Shown in pieces: positions 8,233 to 16,718 of a stretch of DNA of 42,429 nt. The number at the start of each line of letters is the position of its first letter. Within the stretch, counting starts at the first letter, position 1. This DNA comes from JBFMAI01 sp964462635 (lineage in GTDB: Bacteria; Planctomycetota; Phycisphaerae; UBA1845; Fen-1342). The notes beneath the pieces are model-generated. The model made no database searches. It saw only the letters and a list, made by a program, of their open reading frames with translations, and was not told the origin of the DNA. Location of the stretch: positions 1-42,429 of the forward strand of contig CAYWYJ010000019.1 in the NCBI GenBank assembly GCA_964462635.1, written 5' to 3'. The position numbers and the translations under genes were made by a program.

Positions 8233-9438
8233 ATGCCGACGTTTGCGTACCGAGCCCGGAACGCCTCCGGCCAGGAGGTGCGTGGAACCCTCCTGGCTGA
8301 CAGCGCCATGGCCGCCGCGCGCATGCTCGACGAGCGGTCGCTGCTGCCAGTGGAGGTGGAGGAGCAGGCGGCGCGGGAGCGGTCGGTGCTGACGGGGCGG
8401 GCGCGGCGGGTGAGCTTGTCCAAGGTGGGGCAGATGTACGAGCAGTTGGCGGACCTGCTGCGGGCGGGCGTCCCGATCATGCGGGCCCTGGAGGTGCTGG
8501 GGCAGCAGGCGTCGTCGCCGGCGCTGGCCCGCATCCTGCGGGAGGTGCGCGACGACGTGTCGGGAGGCGACGCGCTGGCCGACGCCATGCGCCGCCACCC
8601 GCACGCGTTTCCGGAGTTGCACGCGGCGATGGTGCGGGCGGGTGAGAAGGGCGGGTTCCTGGAGGACGTGCTGGCCCGCCTGTCGGAGTTCGTGGCCCGT
8701 CAGGACGCGCTGAAGAACAAGTTCATCGGGGCGCTCATCTATCCCTGCGTGCTGCTGTGCGGGGCAATCGGGGCCGTCGCCTTCATCATGACCTACGTGG
8801 TGCCGAAGATTCGCGCCGTGCTGGAGGGGCAAGCGCTGCCGGTGCCAACGCGCGTGGTGTTCACGATCAGTGATGTGCTGCGGGACCACGGGCTGTGGCT
8901 GGTGGGCGGGCTGGTCCTGGTGGTGATCGCGCTGGTCGCGTTCCTGCAAAGCCAGGCCGGTCAGGCGGTCCGCTCGCGGCTCCAATTGCGCATGATCGGC
9001 GTGGGCAAGATCTACACCATGATCTCCATCTGCCGCTTCTGCCGCGTGCTGGGGACCATGTTGTCGAACGGCATCCCGATTCTCCAGTCGCTGAAGATCT
9101 CGAAGGACTCGACCGGCAACGCGATCCTGGCCGACGCGATCGACGAGGCGGCCGAGAGCGTCCGCGCGGGCGAATCGCTGGCGCGGCCGTTGAGCATCGC
9201 CGGCGTGTTCCCCCCGGCGATCGTCGATATGATCGCGGTGGCCGAGGAGAGCAACACGCTCGACAAGGTGCTCGTGGAGATCGCCAACACGCAGGAGGAG
9301 CGCACGGCCCGGCAGATCGACTTCACCATGCGGATGCTCGAGCCGCTGCTGCTGTTGCTGATGGGCGTGATGATCGCGTTCATCGCGATTGCGTTGCTCG
9401 TGCCGATCCTGCGGATGGCGACGACGGCGATGAAGTGA
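8233..9438 (+). CDS. gspF: Type II secretion inner-membrane platform protein GspF
   Basis: GspF is the polytopic inner-membrane core of the secretion machine, thought to couple the GspE ATPase to pseudopilus growth. The 401-residue protein has the expected beta-rich start (PTFAYRARNASGQEVRGTL), two T2SF domains (from LSKVGQMYEQLADLLRAGVP and ISICRFCRVLGTMLSNGIPI) and three hydrophobic segments, the last near LEPLLLLLMGVMIAFIAIAL. The start at 8233 matches the family N-terminus; the ribosome site is weak. A TATAAG at 8179-8184 could be a -10 element, but I see no good -35. It opens the T2SS locus. Its usual upstream partner gspE is absent, as the neighbouring gene is a divergent helicase. Confidence 0.95.
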   Translation: MPTFAYRARNASGQEVRGTLLADSAMAAARMLDERSLLPVEVEEQAARERSVLTGRARRVSLSKVGQMYEQLADLLRAGVPIMRALEVLGQQASSPALARILREVRDDVSGGDALADAMRRHPHAFPELHAAMVRAGEKGGFLEDVLARLSEFVARQDALKNKFIGALIYPCVLLCGAIGAVAFIMTYVVPKIRAVLEGQALPVPTRVVFTISDVLRDHGLWLVGGLVLVVIALVAFLQSQAGQAVRSRLQLRMIGVGKIYTMISICRFCRVLGTMLSNGIPILQSLKISKDSTGNAILADAIDEAAESVRAGESLARPLSIAGVFPPAIVDMIAVAEESNTLDKVLVEIANTQEERTARQIDFTMRMLEPLLLLLMGVMIAFIAIALLVPILRMATTAMK

Positions 9439-9489
9439 CGGTTGGGGCGGTTGGTTTCGACGGAGTGGCCACACTTAGCGGAGATGGCG

Positions 9490-9945
9490 ATGAACAGGCA
9501 GAAACGCAGAACACGGTCCTGGGCGCGCGGCTTCACGCTGCTGGAAGTGCTGATGGTCGTCGTGATCATCGGCCTGCTGGCCGCGTTCGTCGTGCCGAAC
9601 TTCTTCGGGGTGCAACGCGACACCGAGATCAAGCTTGCCAAGGCGGCCATCGAGGGCAGCCTGGCCAACGCCCTGAAGATGTACCGCCTGAACATAGGCC
9701 GTTACCCCACCGAGGAAGACGGCGGGCTGATGGCGCTGGTCCAGAAGCCGGACAATGAGGAGCTCGCCGCCAAGTGGAGCGGGCCCTACATCGAGGACGC
9801 GGCCAAGCTCAAGGACCCCTGGGGCAGCGACTACGTCTACCAGTCCCCGGGCCGGTACAACGAAGGCGGCTTCGACCTGTCCAGCCCCGGCCCCGACCGC
9901 CAGGCCGGCACGGACGACGACATCACCAACTGGAAGCGGACCTGA
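9490..9945 (+). CDS. gspG: Major pseudopilin GspG
   Basis: GspG builds the shaft of the T2SS pseudopilus. The prepilin motif is canonical: WARG|FTLLEVLMVVVIIGLL, with Gly14 before the cut, Phe+1 and Glu+5. The globular part has the family's NALKMYRLNIGRYPTEEDGG, LKDPWGSDYVYQSPG and the calcium-loop region SSPGPDRQAGTDDDI. At 151 residues it has normal length. The ATG at 9490 is chosen because GGAG lies 6 bases upstream and the leader is then 14 residues; an ATG at 9484 is also possible. It lies 51 bases after gspF. Confidence 0.96.
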   Translation: MNRQKRRTRSWARGFTLLEVLMVVVIIGLLAAFVVPNFFGVQRDTEIKLAKAAIEGSLANALKMYRLNIGRYPTEEDGGLMALVQKPDNEELAAKWSGPYIEDAAKLKDPWGSDYVYQSPGRYNEGGFDLSSPGPDRQAGTDDDITNWKRT

Positions 9946-10033
9946 CGCGGCGGCTGTTCGCCGGCGTCAGGCCACTTGGTGCGAGTCGCCACGCGCGGCC
10001 CGTCGTGGTGACGTGAATTGCGGGAGTAGGCTC

Positions 10034-10693
10034 GTGCGCCGGACGGCCCGACCAGCTTTCACGCTCCTGGAGGTGCTGCTGGTCGTGGCCCTGCTCGGGC
10101 TGCTGGCGGCCTTTGTGCTGCCGGACTTCACGACCGCCGCCACCGCCGAGCACTTGAAGGAGTCGGCCCATCGGCTGCGGGCGCTGGCCGCGATGTGCCG
10201 GGCCGAGGCGATGAACGCCACCTGCCGCCACCGCATTCTCATCCGCGCCGACGGGAGCGTGCGCGTGCGGCGGCAGGCCGATCCGCTGAAGGCCCCGCAC
10301 TTGTACATCACGCCGCGCGAGGATTGGGCCCATAGCGAGGTGCTGCTGCCCGACGTGTGGATCGAGGCCGTGCAACTGCTGCCGGAGGGCCCCTCGCCGA
10401 TCCGCATCGTGGATGACCAGCTTGAGTTTCCCGAGACGGAGCTGGATCCCGTCGCGGTGGAAGACCTCGAACGCCCGGTCGAGATCAACTTCGAGCCGGA
10501 CGGCACCAGCAATTCCCTGCGGTGGGTGCTGCGCGACGCCGGCGGCAACGCCCTCCTGGTGACGCTCGACGGTCGCCTCGGCCGCGTTACGGTCGAGCCG
10601 TGGAACCGGGCAACCGGCGAGGTACGCCGGCCGGACGCCCTGCCCCCGGAGGCCGACCGGGAAGATGAATACAACCCGGAGGATTACCGATGA
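10034..10693 (+). CDS. gspH: Minor pseudopilin GspH-like
   Basis: A short leader precedes ARPA|FTLLEVLLVVALLGLL, so the residue before cleavage is Ala8 rather than Gly; Glu+5 is present. The 219-residue protein has the GspH-like HLKESAHRLRALAAMCRAEAM helix and a beta-rich remainder with VWIEAVQLLPEGPSP and INFEPDGTSNSLRWVL, a pattern seen in GspH/FimT proteins. It should sit near the pseudopilus tip. I chose the GTG at 10034, with GGAG about 8 bases upstream; a GTG at 10013 would give seven more residues. Its TGA overlaps the gspI ATG (ATGA), which implies coupled translation. The order after gspG fits GspH. Confidence 0.85.
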   Translation: MRRTARPAFTLLEVLLVVALLGLLAAFVLPDFTTAATAEHLKESAHRLRALAAMCRAEAMNATCRHRILIRADGSVRVRRQADPLKAPHLYITPREDWAHSEVLLPDVWIEAVQLLPEGPSPIRIVDDQLEFPETELDPVAVEDLERPVEINFEPDGTSNSLRWVLRDAGGNALLVTLDGRLGRVTVEPWNRATGEVRRPDALPPEADREDEYNPEDYR

Positions 10694-11694
10694 AGCGGCG
10701 GCCGTGGAAGTGCTGCCGGCGGTCGGCGGTGCTGCTCGAAGTGGTCATCGCCCTGACGGTGCTGGTGGCGGCGATGGGGCTGCTGGGGGCGCAGCTCGCC
10801 GGCGGGCTGGAAATGACCGCCTTCAGCGAGGAGCAGTTGCGGGCCACGTTGCTGGCGGAACACCTGGTGGCGCTCGTGCGACTGGACCCGCGCCTGGCCG
10901 CCTTGATGAAGGAGAACGAGAAGCTGGAGTACGCCTGCACGGACGAAACCCCGCTGGGTTACGCCCTCGCGCCGCTGCCGGGCACGTTCTGGCGCATCGT
11001 CAACGAGCCGGTGAACCGCGAGGACCAGGAGACGCTCCGGCGGGTGGTGATCGAAATCCTGCGGCAACCCAACCCGGATCGGCTGGACAGCAGCGACGGC
11101 GCGGAGGTCGTGCGGCAATTGGTGATGCTCAAGGCCGCGCCGCCCAAGGTGGACCTCGTGGAGCAAGGGGGCATGACGGAGGCGGCGGCGGAGATGCTGC
11201 GGGGGCTGGTGCCGATCCCGGGTTTCGACCCGCGAGCGGTGGACTTCCAGCAGCTCATGACGATGCTCGACGAGGACACCCTGGCGCAGTTGATGCCATA
11301 TTTGGACGGAGTGCTGGGGATGCTGGGTGGTGGGGGCGTGCCGACCCAGTGGACCCAGTACGCCGATCAGTTCGGAGTGCCGGGGCTGGGGGGGCGCGGC
11401 GGTGAGGGGGCGGGGCCGGGGGGCGCGGACATCGATGCCAACGCGCTGGCCGAAATGATTCGGCAGGCGGTTGAGGCGGCGGGCGGCACGCCGCCGCCGG
11501 CCCCACCGCCCGGGCCGTTCCGCCCGGGCGGCGGGCGTCCCCCCGCGCCGCCGCCGAACGAGGGCGAGCCCCCGCCCGGCCCGCCGCCGGGCTTTGATAT
11601 CGGGCAGGGTTCGGGTCCGAACGGGGAGTACACCATCGAGGACCTGATGCGGCTGCGGGACGCTTATGAGCGGCAGCAGGGGGGAGGACGTTGA
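10690..11694 (+). CDS. gspI: Minor pseudopilin GspI-like, long and Pro/Gly-rich
   Basis: Position between gspH and gspJ, and an N-terminal pseudopilin-type helix, indicate GspI. The motif reads CCRRS|AVLLEVVIALTVLVAA: Ser12 replaces Gly at -1 and Ala is +1, while Glu+5 is kept. At 334 residues it is about 2.5 times the usual GspI. After a ~100-residue GspI-like part come a region rich in negatively charged helices (TEAAAEMLRGLVPIPGFD) and a Gly/Pro-rich stretch (around residues 200-310) that is probably disordered. The extension has no counterpart I recognise. It shares ATGA with gspH upstream, and its TGA overlaps the gspJ ATG (TGATG). Confidence 0.75.
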   Translation: MKRRPWKCCRRSAVLLEVVIALTVLVAAMGLLGAQLAGGLEMTAFSEEQLRATLLAEHLVALVRLDPRLAALMKENEKLEYACTDETPLGYALAPLPGTFWRIVNEPVNREDQETLRRVVIEILRQPNPDRLDSSDGAEVVRQLVMLKAAPPKVDLVEQGGMTEAAAEMLRGLVPIPGFDPRAVDFQQLMTMLDEDTLAQLMPYLDGVLGMLGGGGVPTQWTQYADQFGVPGLGGRGGEGAGPGGADIDANALAEMIRQAVEAAGGTPPPAPPPGPFRPGGGRPPAPPPNEGEPPPGPPPGFDIGQGSGPNGEYTIEDLMRLRDAYERQQGGGR

Positions 11695-12608
11695 TGGTGC
11701 GGCGCGTTCCCCGGCGGCGCGGATTGACGCTGTTCGAGGTGGTCATTGCGATCGCCCTCATCGGGCTGCTGTTGGGGACGCTGCTGACGTTCTTCTGGCA
11801 GACGCTCGCCGTCCGCGAGCAGGCCGGGCGCATCGCCGACCGCACCCAGATCGTGCAGCAGATGCTGGAGCGCCTGGGCGCCGAGCTGCGCAACGCGGTC
11901 GGCTTGGAGGGCATTGAGTTCCCGGTGACGCAGTTCACGGGCGATCGGCGGCGGATCACGTTCCTGACGGCGCCGCTGCCGCCCGCGCATTCCTACGGTT
12001 TCTATAACGAGTCGGAAGCCGCGGCCCTGCCGGCCCCGCGCCACGACCTGCGCGAGATCACCTACGAGCTGTGGATCGACCCCGAGAAGACGACGCCCGA
12101 GGGCGACCCGATCGTGGGGGGGGTCCTGCGGACCGAGCGGCGGGCGATCAACCCGTTCGTGCGGGAGGAGCAGGCGGCCGAGGACCAGGACCTGCTGTAC
12201 CTGCGGCACGACTTGTGGTCGCACGAGCTGGGCTACCTGGAGTTCCGCTATTTCGACGGGGTGGAATGGCTGACGAAATGGGAGGTGACCGAGGGCAACC
12301 CGCTGCCCCACCTCGTGCGCATCACCGTCGGGTTCGATTCGCTCACCAAGGCCGAGCTGGAGGACCAGGACCTCGAAACCTATCCGTTGGACCGGTATCC
12401 GCTCGGGCCCGACGTGCCGAACATCAACCGCTTCAGCGTCATCGTGGCGTTGCCGGCGGCCGACCAGATGTTCACGGCCCGCGCCCACCGCCTGGGCAGC
12501 CAGGTGCAGGAAATCTATAAGTTCGGCGGCCCAGCGCAGGAAACCGAGGGGGCGGGCGGCCCCACGCAGGAAACGGAAGGCGAGGGCCGGCGGGAGGACA
12601 AGCCGTGA
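11694..12608 (+). CDS. gspJ: Minor pseudopilin GspJ
   Basis: The leader RRRG|LTLFEVVIAIALIGLLLG is a canonical prepilin site with Gly10 at -1 and Glu+5. The 304-residue protein continues with a helix typical of GspJ (RIADRTQIVQQMLERLGAEL) and a beta-rich domain containing YLRHDLWSHELGYLEFRYFD. GspJ forms the pseudopilus tip with GspI and GspK. The ATG at 11694 follows GGGGAGG about 7 bases upstream; a TTG one codon earlier is less likely. The C-terminus carries two similar blocks (GGPAQETEGAGGPTQETEGE), a small in-frame duplication. The gspK GTG overlaps its stop (GTGA). Confidence 0.9.
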   Translation: MVRRVPRRRGLTLFEVVIAIALIGLLLGTLLTFFWQTLAVREQAGRIADRTQIVQQMLERLGAELRNAVGLEGIEFPVTQFTGDRRRITFLTAPLPPAHSYGFYNESEAAALPAPRHDLREITYELWIDPEKTTPEGDPIVGGVLRTERRAINPFVREEQAAEDQDLLYLRHDLWSHELGYLEFRYFDGVEWLTKWEVTEGNPLPHLVRITVGFDSLTKAELEDQDLETYPLDRYPLGPDVPNINRFSVIVALPAADQMFTARAHRLGSQVQEIYKFGGPAQETEGAGGPTQETEGEGRREDKP

Positions 12609-13861
12609 CCCGTTGGCGCCGCGCGATCGTCCTGCCCGTCGTCCTGGTGGTCGTCGGCCTGCTGGCCCTGGTGATGGCGGGGTTCCTGTTCTTCGTGCGC
12701 GCGGAGCTGTCGGGGGCCCAGGCCCAACGCGACGCGCAGCAAGCACGGCTGGCGGCCCTGTCCGGGCTTGAAGAATTGACCACGATCCTGCGGGAAAAAG
12801 GCGACGATTCGTCCGCGTGGTGGGATGTCCCGGAGAAGTTCCGGCACGCGCTGGTCTGGTCGCCGGCATTCGACCGCGAGGGTGACCCCGTCCGCAAGAT
12901 GGGCTCGCGCACGGAAATCCTCGCGCAGCCGTCGCCCGCGGTCGCCTGGCGCTACAGCCTGGTCGCCCCCAACGTCGACGGGGCACGCAACACGATCCGC
13001 TTCGGCATCACGCCGGAGGCGAGCAAACTCAATCTGAACACCGCGGAGCCGGAGGAGATCGAACGGTTGCTGACGCCGCTGCTGACGGACCTGGGCCTGG
13101 AGAACGCGCCGGAGCTGATCGCCGCGCTGCTCGACTGGCTCGACGAGGACGACGAGGTGCGGCCGGGCGGGGCCGAGAACGAGTACTACACCACGCTGGA
13201 GCCGGCGTACTACACGAAGAACGGCCGGCTGGACACGCTCGAAGAACTGCTGCTCGTGAAGGGGTGGACCGCCGCCGCCATCTACGGTGAAGACGTCAAC
13301 CGCAACGGGCTGCTCGACGCGAACGAGGACGACGGCGACGCGAGCTTCCCGGAGTATGACAACGCCGACGGCGTACTGAATCCCGGCATCGCCCCGTTCG
13401 TGACCGTCTGGTCGCGCGAGCCACGGCCGGCCGGACAGGGCGGCGGCGGGGGCGCGGGCGGCGGACAGGGCCAGGTCAAGGAGGGGCCGATCGACGTCAA
13501 CACCGCCGCGCCGCGCGTCCTGGAGGCGGTGCTGGGGACGGAGGCCGCCGCCGCCATCGTCAGCCTGCGAAACGAGCTCTCCGCCGACCAGCGGAAGGAG
13601 CCGACGTGGATCAGCCAGGCGGTCGGGCCGGCGGTGTACGACCAGTTCAAAGACCGGCTCACGACCCGCTCGCTGCAATTCCACGTCGAGATCATCGGCT
13701 ACGGCGATCACACGCGCCTGGCCCGGCGGTACGAATGGATCATCGAACGGCGTGGCTCGCTCGTGCAGGTGCTGTATCATCGTGACCTGACGGCGCTCGG
13801 CCTGGCCTGGCCGGTGGATGACGACACGGTGGTCATCCAAGGGTCGCAGGCCGGGCGCTGA
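12605..13861 (+). CDS. gspK: Minor pseudopilin GspK
   Basis: GspK caps the pseudopilus. Its N-terminal helix (AIVLPVVLVVVGLLALVMAG) lacks Glu+5, as is known for GspK, and here also a Gly at -1. The SAM-like region is clear: SKLNLNTAEPEEIERLLTPL and the second helix-hairpin motif IDVNTAAPRVLEAVLG, separated by DWLDEDDEVRPGGAENEYY. At ~residue 230 it carries DVNRNGLLDANEDDGD, which fits an EF-hand-like calcium loop. A Gly-rich linker lies near residue 280. At 418 residues it is a little long for the family. The GTG start overlaps gspJ; gspL starts 10 bases after the stop. Confidence 0.93.
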   Translation: MTRWRRAIVLPVVLVVVGLLALVMAGFLFFVRAELSGAQAQRDAQQARLAALSGLEELTTILREKGDDSSAWWDVPEKFRHALVWSPAFDREGDPVRKMGSRTEILAQPSPAVAWRYSLVAPNVDGARNTIRFGITPEASKLNLNTAEPEEIERLLTPLLTDLGLENAPELIAALLDWLDEDDEVRPGGAENEYYTTLEPAYYTKNGRLDTLEELLLVKGWTAAAIYGEDVNRNGLLDANEDDGDASFPEYDNADGVLNPGIAPFVTVWSREPRPAGQGGGGGAGGGQGQVKEGPIDVNTAAPRVLEAVLGTEAAAAIVSLRNELSADQRKEPTWISQAVGPAVYDQFKDRLTTRSLQFHVEIIGYGDHTRLARRYEWIIERRGSLVQVLYHRDLTALGLAWPVDDDTVVIQGSQAGR

Positions 13862-13871
13862 GGAGACCCGG

Positions 13872-15506
13872 GTGCTTCGGTTGAGCCGCAAGGTGCTGTG
13901 TCTGGACTGGGACAAGCGCTCGCTGCGCCTGGTGGTGGCGCGGGTGGGTAAGGCGCGCACCGTCCTGGAAGACGCCCATTCGCACCGCCTGCCCGCGGGG
14001 GTGGAGGCCGACGACCCGGAGGCGCTGGGGGACTTTATTCGCTCGATGCTGCGGCGGCACGGGCTGCGCCACCGCTCGGTGGTGGTGGACGTGCCGCGCG
14101 AGCGGGCGGTCATCAACCGGCTGCGCCTGCCGCCCACGCCGGCCCGCGAGGTCGCCGCCGCCGTCCGCTTTCAAGCGATGAAAGAGCTGCCGTTCCCGCT
14201 GGACACGGCGGCGATCGACTATGTGATCACGGACACGGATGAGCAGGGGCTGGCGCGCGAGGTGCTGCTGGCGGCGGTCACGACCGAAACGCTGGGGCGC
14301 GTGCGGCAGACGTGCGAGGCGGCGGGGCTGATGCCGACGCGGATCGGCCTGCGGCCCTATGCGAACCTGATTAGCGCGCAAGTGACGGGCGGCGCGGCCG
14401 AGCAGCGGGTGCTGTTCATCGACGTCGGCCCCGGGGCGTCCGAAATCGACGTGTTCCGCGGCGGCGCGCTGGGATTCAGCCGCTCGGCCAACGTCAACGT
14501 GCCCCTGCCGGCCGCCGTGCCCGGCGCGCCGGACGACTCGCGCACCGTCTCGATCGCGGAGCTGAGCGAGCTGGCCCGCGGGGACGAGGCCGTCGAGGCG
14601 GCGATCAACGAGCTGGTGGTCGAGACCACGCGGACGCTTCAGGCGTACCGCGCGACCGAGCCCGACGCGGCCCTGGACGAGATCGTCGTCGCCGGCGGCA
14701 CCGGCCTGGAAACGCAACTGGCCGAACGCCTGCACCGCCGCCTGACCCTGCCGGTGCGCCTGTTTGATCCGACCGGGCCGTTGAATGTGGCGGCGGACGA
14801 GGCGCCGAAGCTGCGGTCGTTTTCGGCGGCGTTGGGGTTGGCGTGGGGATTGGGGCGCGAGGGCGCTCTGGCCCTGGACTTCCTCAACCCGAAGCGGCCC
14901 GTGTCGGCCCGCGAGACGCTCCAACGCCGCGCCCGCGTGGCGGTGCTGGCAGCCGTGTTGGTTCTGTTGGCCATCGGCGGGGTGCTCGGCCGGCAGTACG
15001 CCTTACTCAGCCGTCAGCTCCGCGAGCTTCAGGCGGTCAATGGCAAGCTGCTGGCGCAGGCGGAGCAGGCCGCCAAGACGCTCAACCGCGTCGATGAGGT
15101 CCGCGAATGGGCCGCCGAGGCCGTGTGGCCCGACGAGCTGCTCAACGTCGTCGATCACGCGTTTGAGCCGGGGGCGCGGCCGGGCGAGAAGATGGCGCTG
15201 CGCGAGATCGTGCTCGACACGACCGGCCGCACGCCGGGCATTCTGCTGGCGGGCGTCTACCACACCGAGTGGCAGGTGCCCACCGATTTCGTCAACGCGC
15301 TGAACAACCTGACCGTGGACGGCGAGCGGCTGTACGAGGCGACCCAAGAGACCTGGACGCGCGTCGAGGGCCGCCGCTACCACGGCCTGGTGGACATCCG
15401 CATCGCGCTGCGCAAGTTGCAGCAGTTTCGGGACCAGGCCGCCGCGCGGGCCCAAGCGCGGCGGGACCTGCTGCGCGACCTGGGCCGCGTGCCCACGGGA
15501 AGCTGA
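13872..15506 (+). CDS. gspL: GspL, PilM/PilN-like fusion
   Basis: GspL links the cytoplasmic ATPase GspE to the periplasmic parts. The cytoplasmic ~340 residues look like a full PilM/actin-type fold: LCLDWDKRSLRLVVARVGKA (first phosphate region, with the usual DxG altered), RFQAMKELPFPL, FIDVGPGASEIDVFRGG (second phosphate region) and VVAGGTGLETQLAERLHR (adenosine region). A membrane helix (VAVLAAVLVLLAIGGVLG, ~355-373) and a PilN-like coiled-coil and ferredoxin-like part follow (WQVPTDFVNALNNL). The GTG at 13872 has AGGAG 6 bases upstream, which decides the start. gspM begins 3 bases after the stop. Confidence 0.88.
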   Translation: MLRLSRKVLCLDWDKRSLRLVVARVGKARTVLEDAHSHRLPAGVEADDPEALGDFIRSMLRRHGLRHRSVVVDVPRERAVINRLRLPPTPAREVAAAVRFQAMKELPFPLDTAAIDYVITDTDEQGLAREVLLAAVTTETLGRVRQTCEAAGLMPTRIGLRPYANLISAQVTGGAAEQRVLFIDVGPGASEIDVFRGGALGFSRSANVNVPLPAAVPGAPDDSRTVSIAELSELARGDEAVEAAINELVVETTRTLQAYRATEPDAALDEIVVAGGTGLETQLAERLHRRLTLPVRLFDPTGPLNVAADEAPKLRSFSAALGLAWGLGREGALALDFLNPKRPVSARETLQRRARVAVLAAVLVLLAIGGVLGRQYALLSRQLRELQAVNGKLLAQAEQAAKTLNRVDEVREWAAEAVWPDELLNVVDHAFEPGARPGEKMALREIVLDTTGRTPGILLAGVYHTEWQVPTDFVNALNNLTVDGERLYEATQETWTRVEGRRYHGLVDIRIALRKLQQFRDQAAARAQARRDLLRDLGRVPTGS

Positions 15507-15509
15507 CCG

Positions 15510-16718
15510 ATGACCCGCCGTGAGAAAGTGCTCGGGCTGTGCGTCGGGGGGGCCGTGGCCGTCACCGCGCTGGTCTATCTGGTCCGCTGGACGGTCCTCG
15601 AACCGTTCGAGGCGGTGAAAAGCGGCATCCGCCTGGAGCAGCAGCGCACGCAGATTCTCACCGTGCAGCTCAAGACCCTCCAGGACGCCGAGCAGCGCTG
15701 GCAGGCCCTGACGCGCCGGACCTTCGCGTCCGCGTCCGAGCCGCAGGTGGCCCAACGCCGCTTCCGTGAGGACCTGCACCGTCTGGTCGAACGCCACGGC
15801 CTGCGCGATCCGAAGATCAGCGCCGGGTCGTTCGTGCGGTACAAGGACCAGTCCATCGGCGTGCCCATGACGATCACGGCGACCGGGACGCTCAACGAAG
15901 TCGTCGGCTTTCTGCGCGATTTCTATCGCCGCGAGTATCTCGCCCGCATCGACAAGGTGCGCATCGCCGCGGAACAAAACATCATCGCCGACCTCAACAA
16001 CCCGCGGCGGGAAGGCGGGGGTACCGGCCGCGGGGGCCGCGGGGGCGGTGCCGGCGCGGCGGGACGGGAGCCGACACTCGGGCCGAACGGACCGGAGCTG
16101 CGTTTGAGCGTGTCGGCGATCACCCTGGTGCTGCCGCGGCTGGCGGGGCTGGAGCACCCCGTCATCGAGGGCGCGCCGGAGGAGTCGGAACGCGGCCGCT
16201 TGGCCGAGACCGACTTGGCGGCGTACAACGTGCTGTTCGAGAAGAACCTGTTCCTGCCGTACCGGGAGAAGCCGGCGGCGGCAGCTCCGACACCGGCAGA
16301 GCCGCGGCCCGTTGCCGCAGCGCCTGCCGCCCCGCCGCCCCGCGACCCGCGCGAGGGCACCGAGCACGTCTTCCTGCGCGCGACGGTGGCCCTGGAGGGC
16401 GAGCCGATCGCGTATGTCACCGACGACCGGCAGCGGACGCAGAAACCGACGGAGTATCGCCTCGACCAGACCGTGGACGACGGGAAGCTCATGTTCATTC
16501 ACCCGGAAGGCATGGTGGTCCGCGTGCAGGAAGCGGACGGCGCGAAGGACTACTTCTACCGCCTGGGGAGCAGCTTCCGGGAGCGGCAGTTGCTCAACCC
16601 GGACGAGCATCCCGAGGTCTGGGACGCCTATCGGCAGCAGCCGCTGTCCACCGGCGGCCAGACTGGGGCGGGGCGGGCCGACGCGGGGCGGGTAAGTTCC
16701 GGCCGGGACGGATGTTGA
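15510..16718 (+). CDS. gspM: GspM/PilO-like protein with C-terminal GspC HR-like domain
   Basis: A single membrane helix (VLGLCVGGAVAVTALVYLV) is followed by a coiled coil and a PilO/GspM-like ferredoxin fold (around GVPMTITATGTLNEVVGFL). A Gly/Arg-rich linker (~168-185) and a Pro/Ala-rich linker (~250-275) come next. The last ~75 structured residues (from ~286: FLRATVALEGEPIAYVTDD to VVRVQEADGAKDYFYRL) look like the homology-region (HR) domain of GspC or PilP, preceded by the common NLFLPYRE-type segment. In known systems HR docks on the secretin N0 domain. If correct, GspM and GspC are fused, which would explain why there is no separate gspC. The family is poorly conserved in sequence, so this rests on pattern and operon position. 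Confidence 0.75.
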   Translation: MTRREKVLGLCVGGAVAVTALVYLVRWTVLEPFEAVKSGIRLEQQRTQILTVQLKTLQDAEQRWQALTRRTFASASEPQVAQRRFREDLHRLVERHGLRDPKISAGSFVRYKDQSIGVPMTITATGTLNEVVGFLRDFYRREYLARIDKVRIAAEQNIIADLNNPRREGGGTGRGGRGGGAGAAGREPTLGPNGPELRLSVSAITLVLPRLAGLEHPVIEGAPEESERGRLAETDLAAYNVLFEKNLFLPYREKPAAAAPTPAEPRPVAAAPAAPPPRDPREGTEHVFLRATVALEGEPIAYVTDDRQRTQKPTEYRLDQTVDDGKLMFIHPEGMVVRVQEADGAKDYFYRLGSSFRERQLLNPDEHPEVWDAYRQQPLSTGGQTGAGRADAGRVSSGRDGC

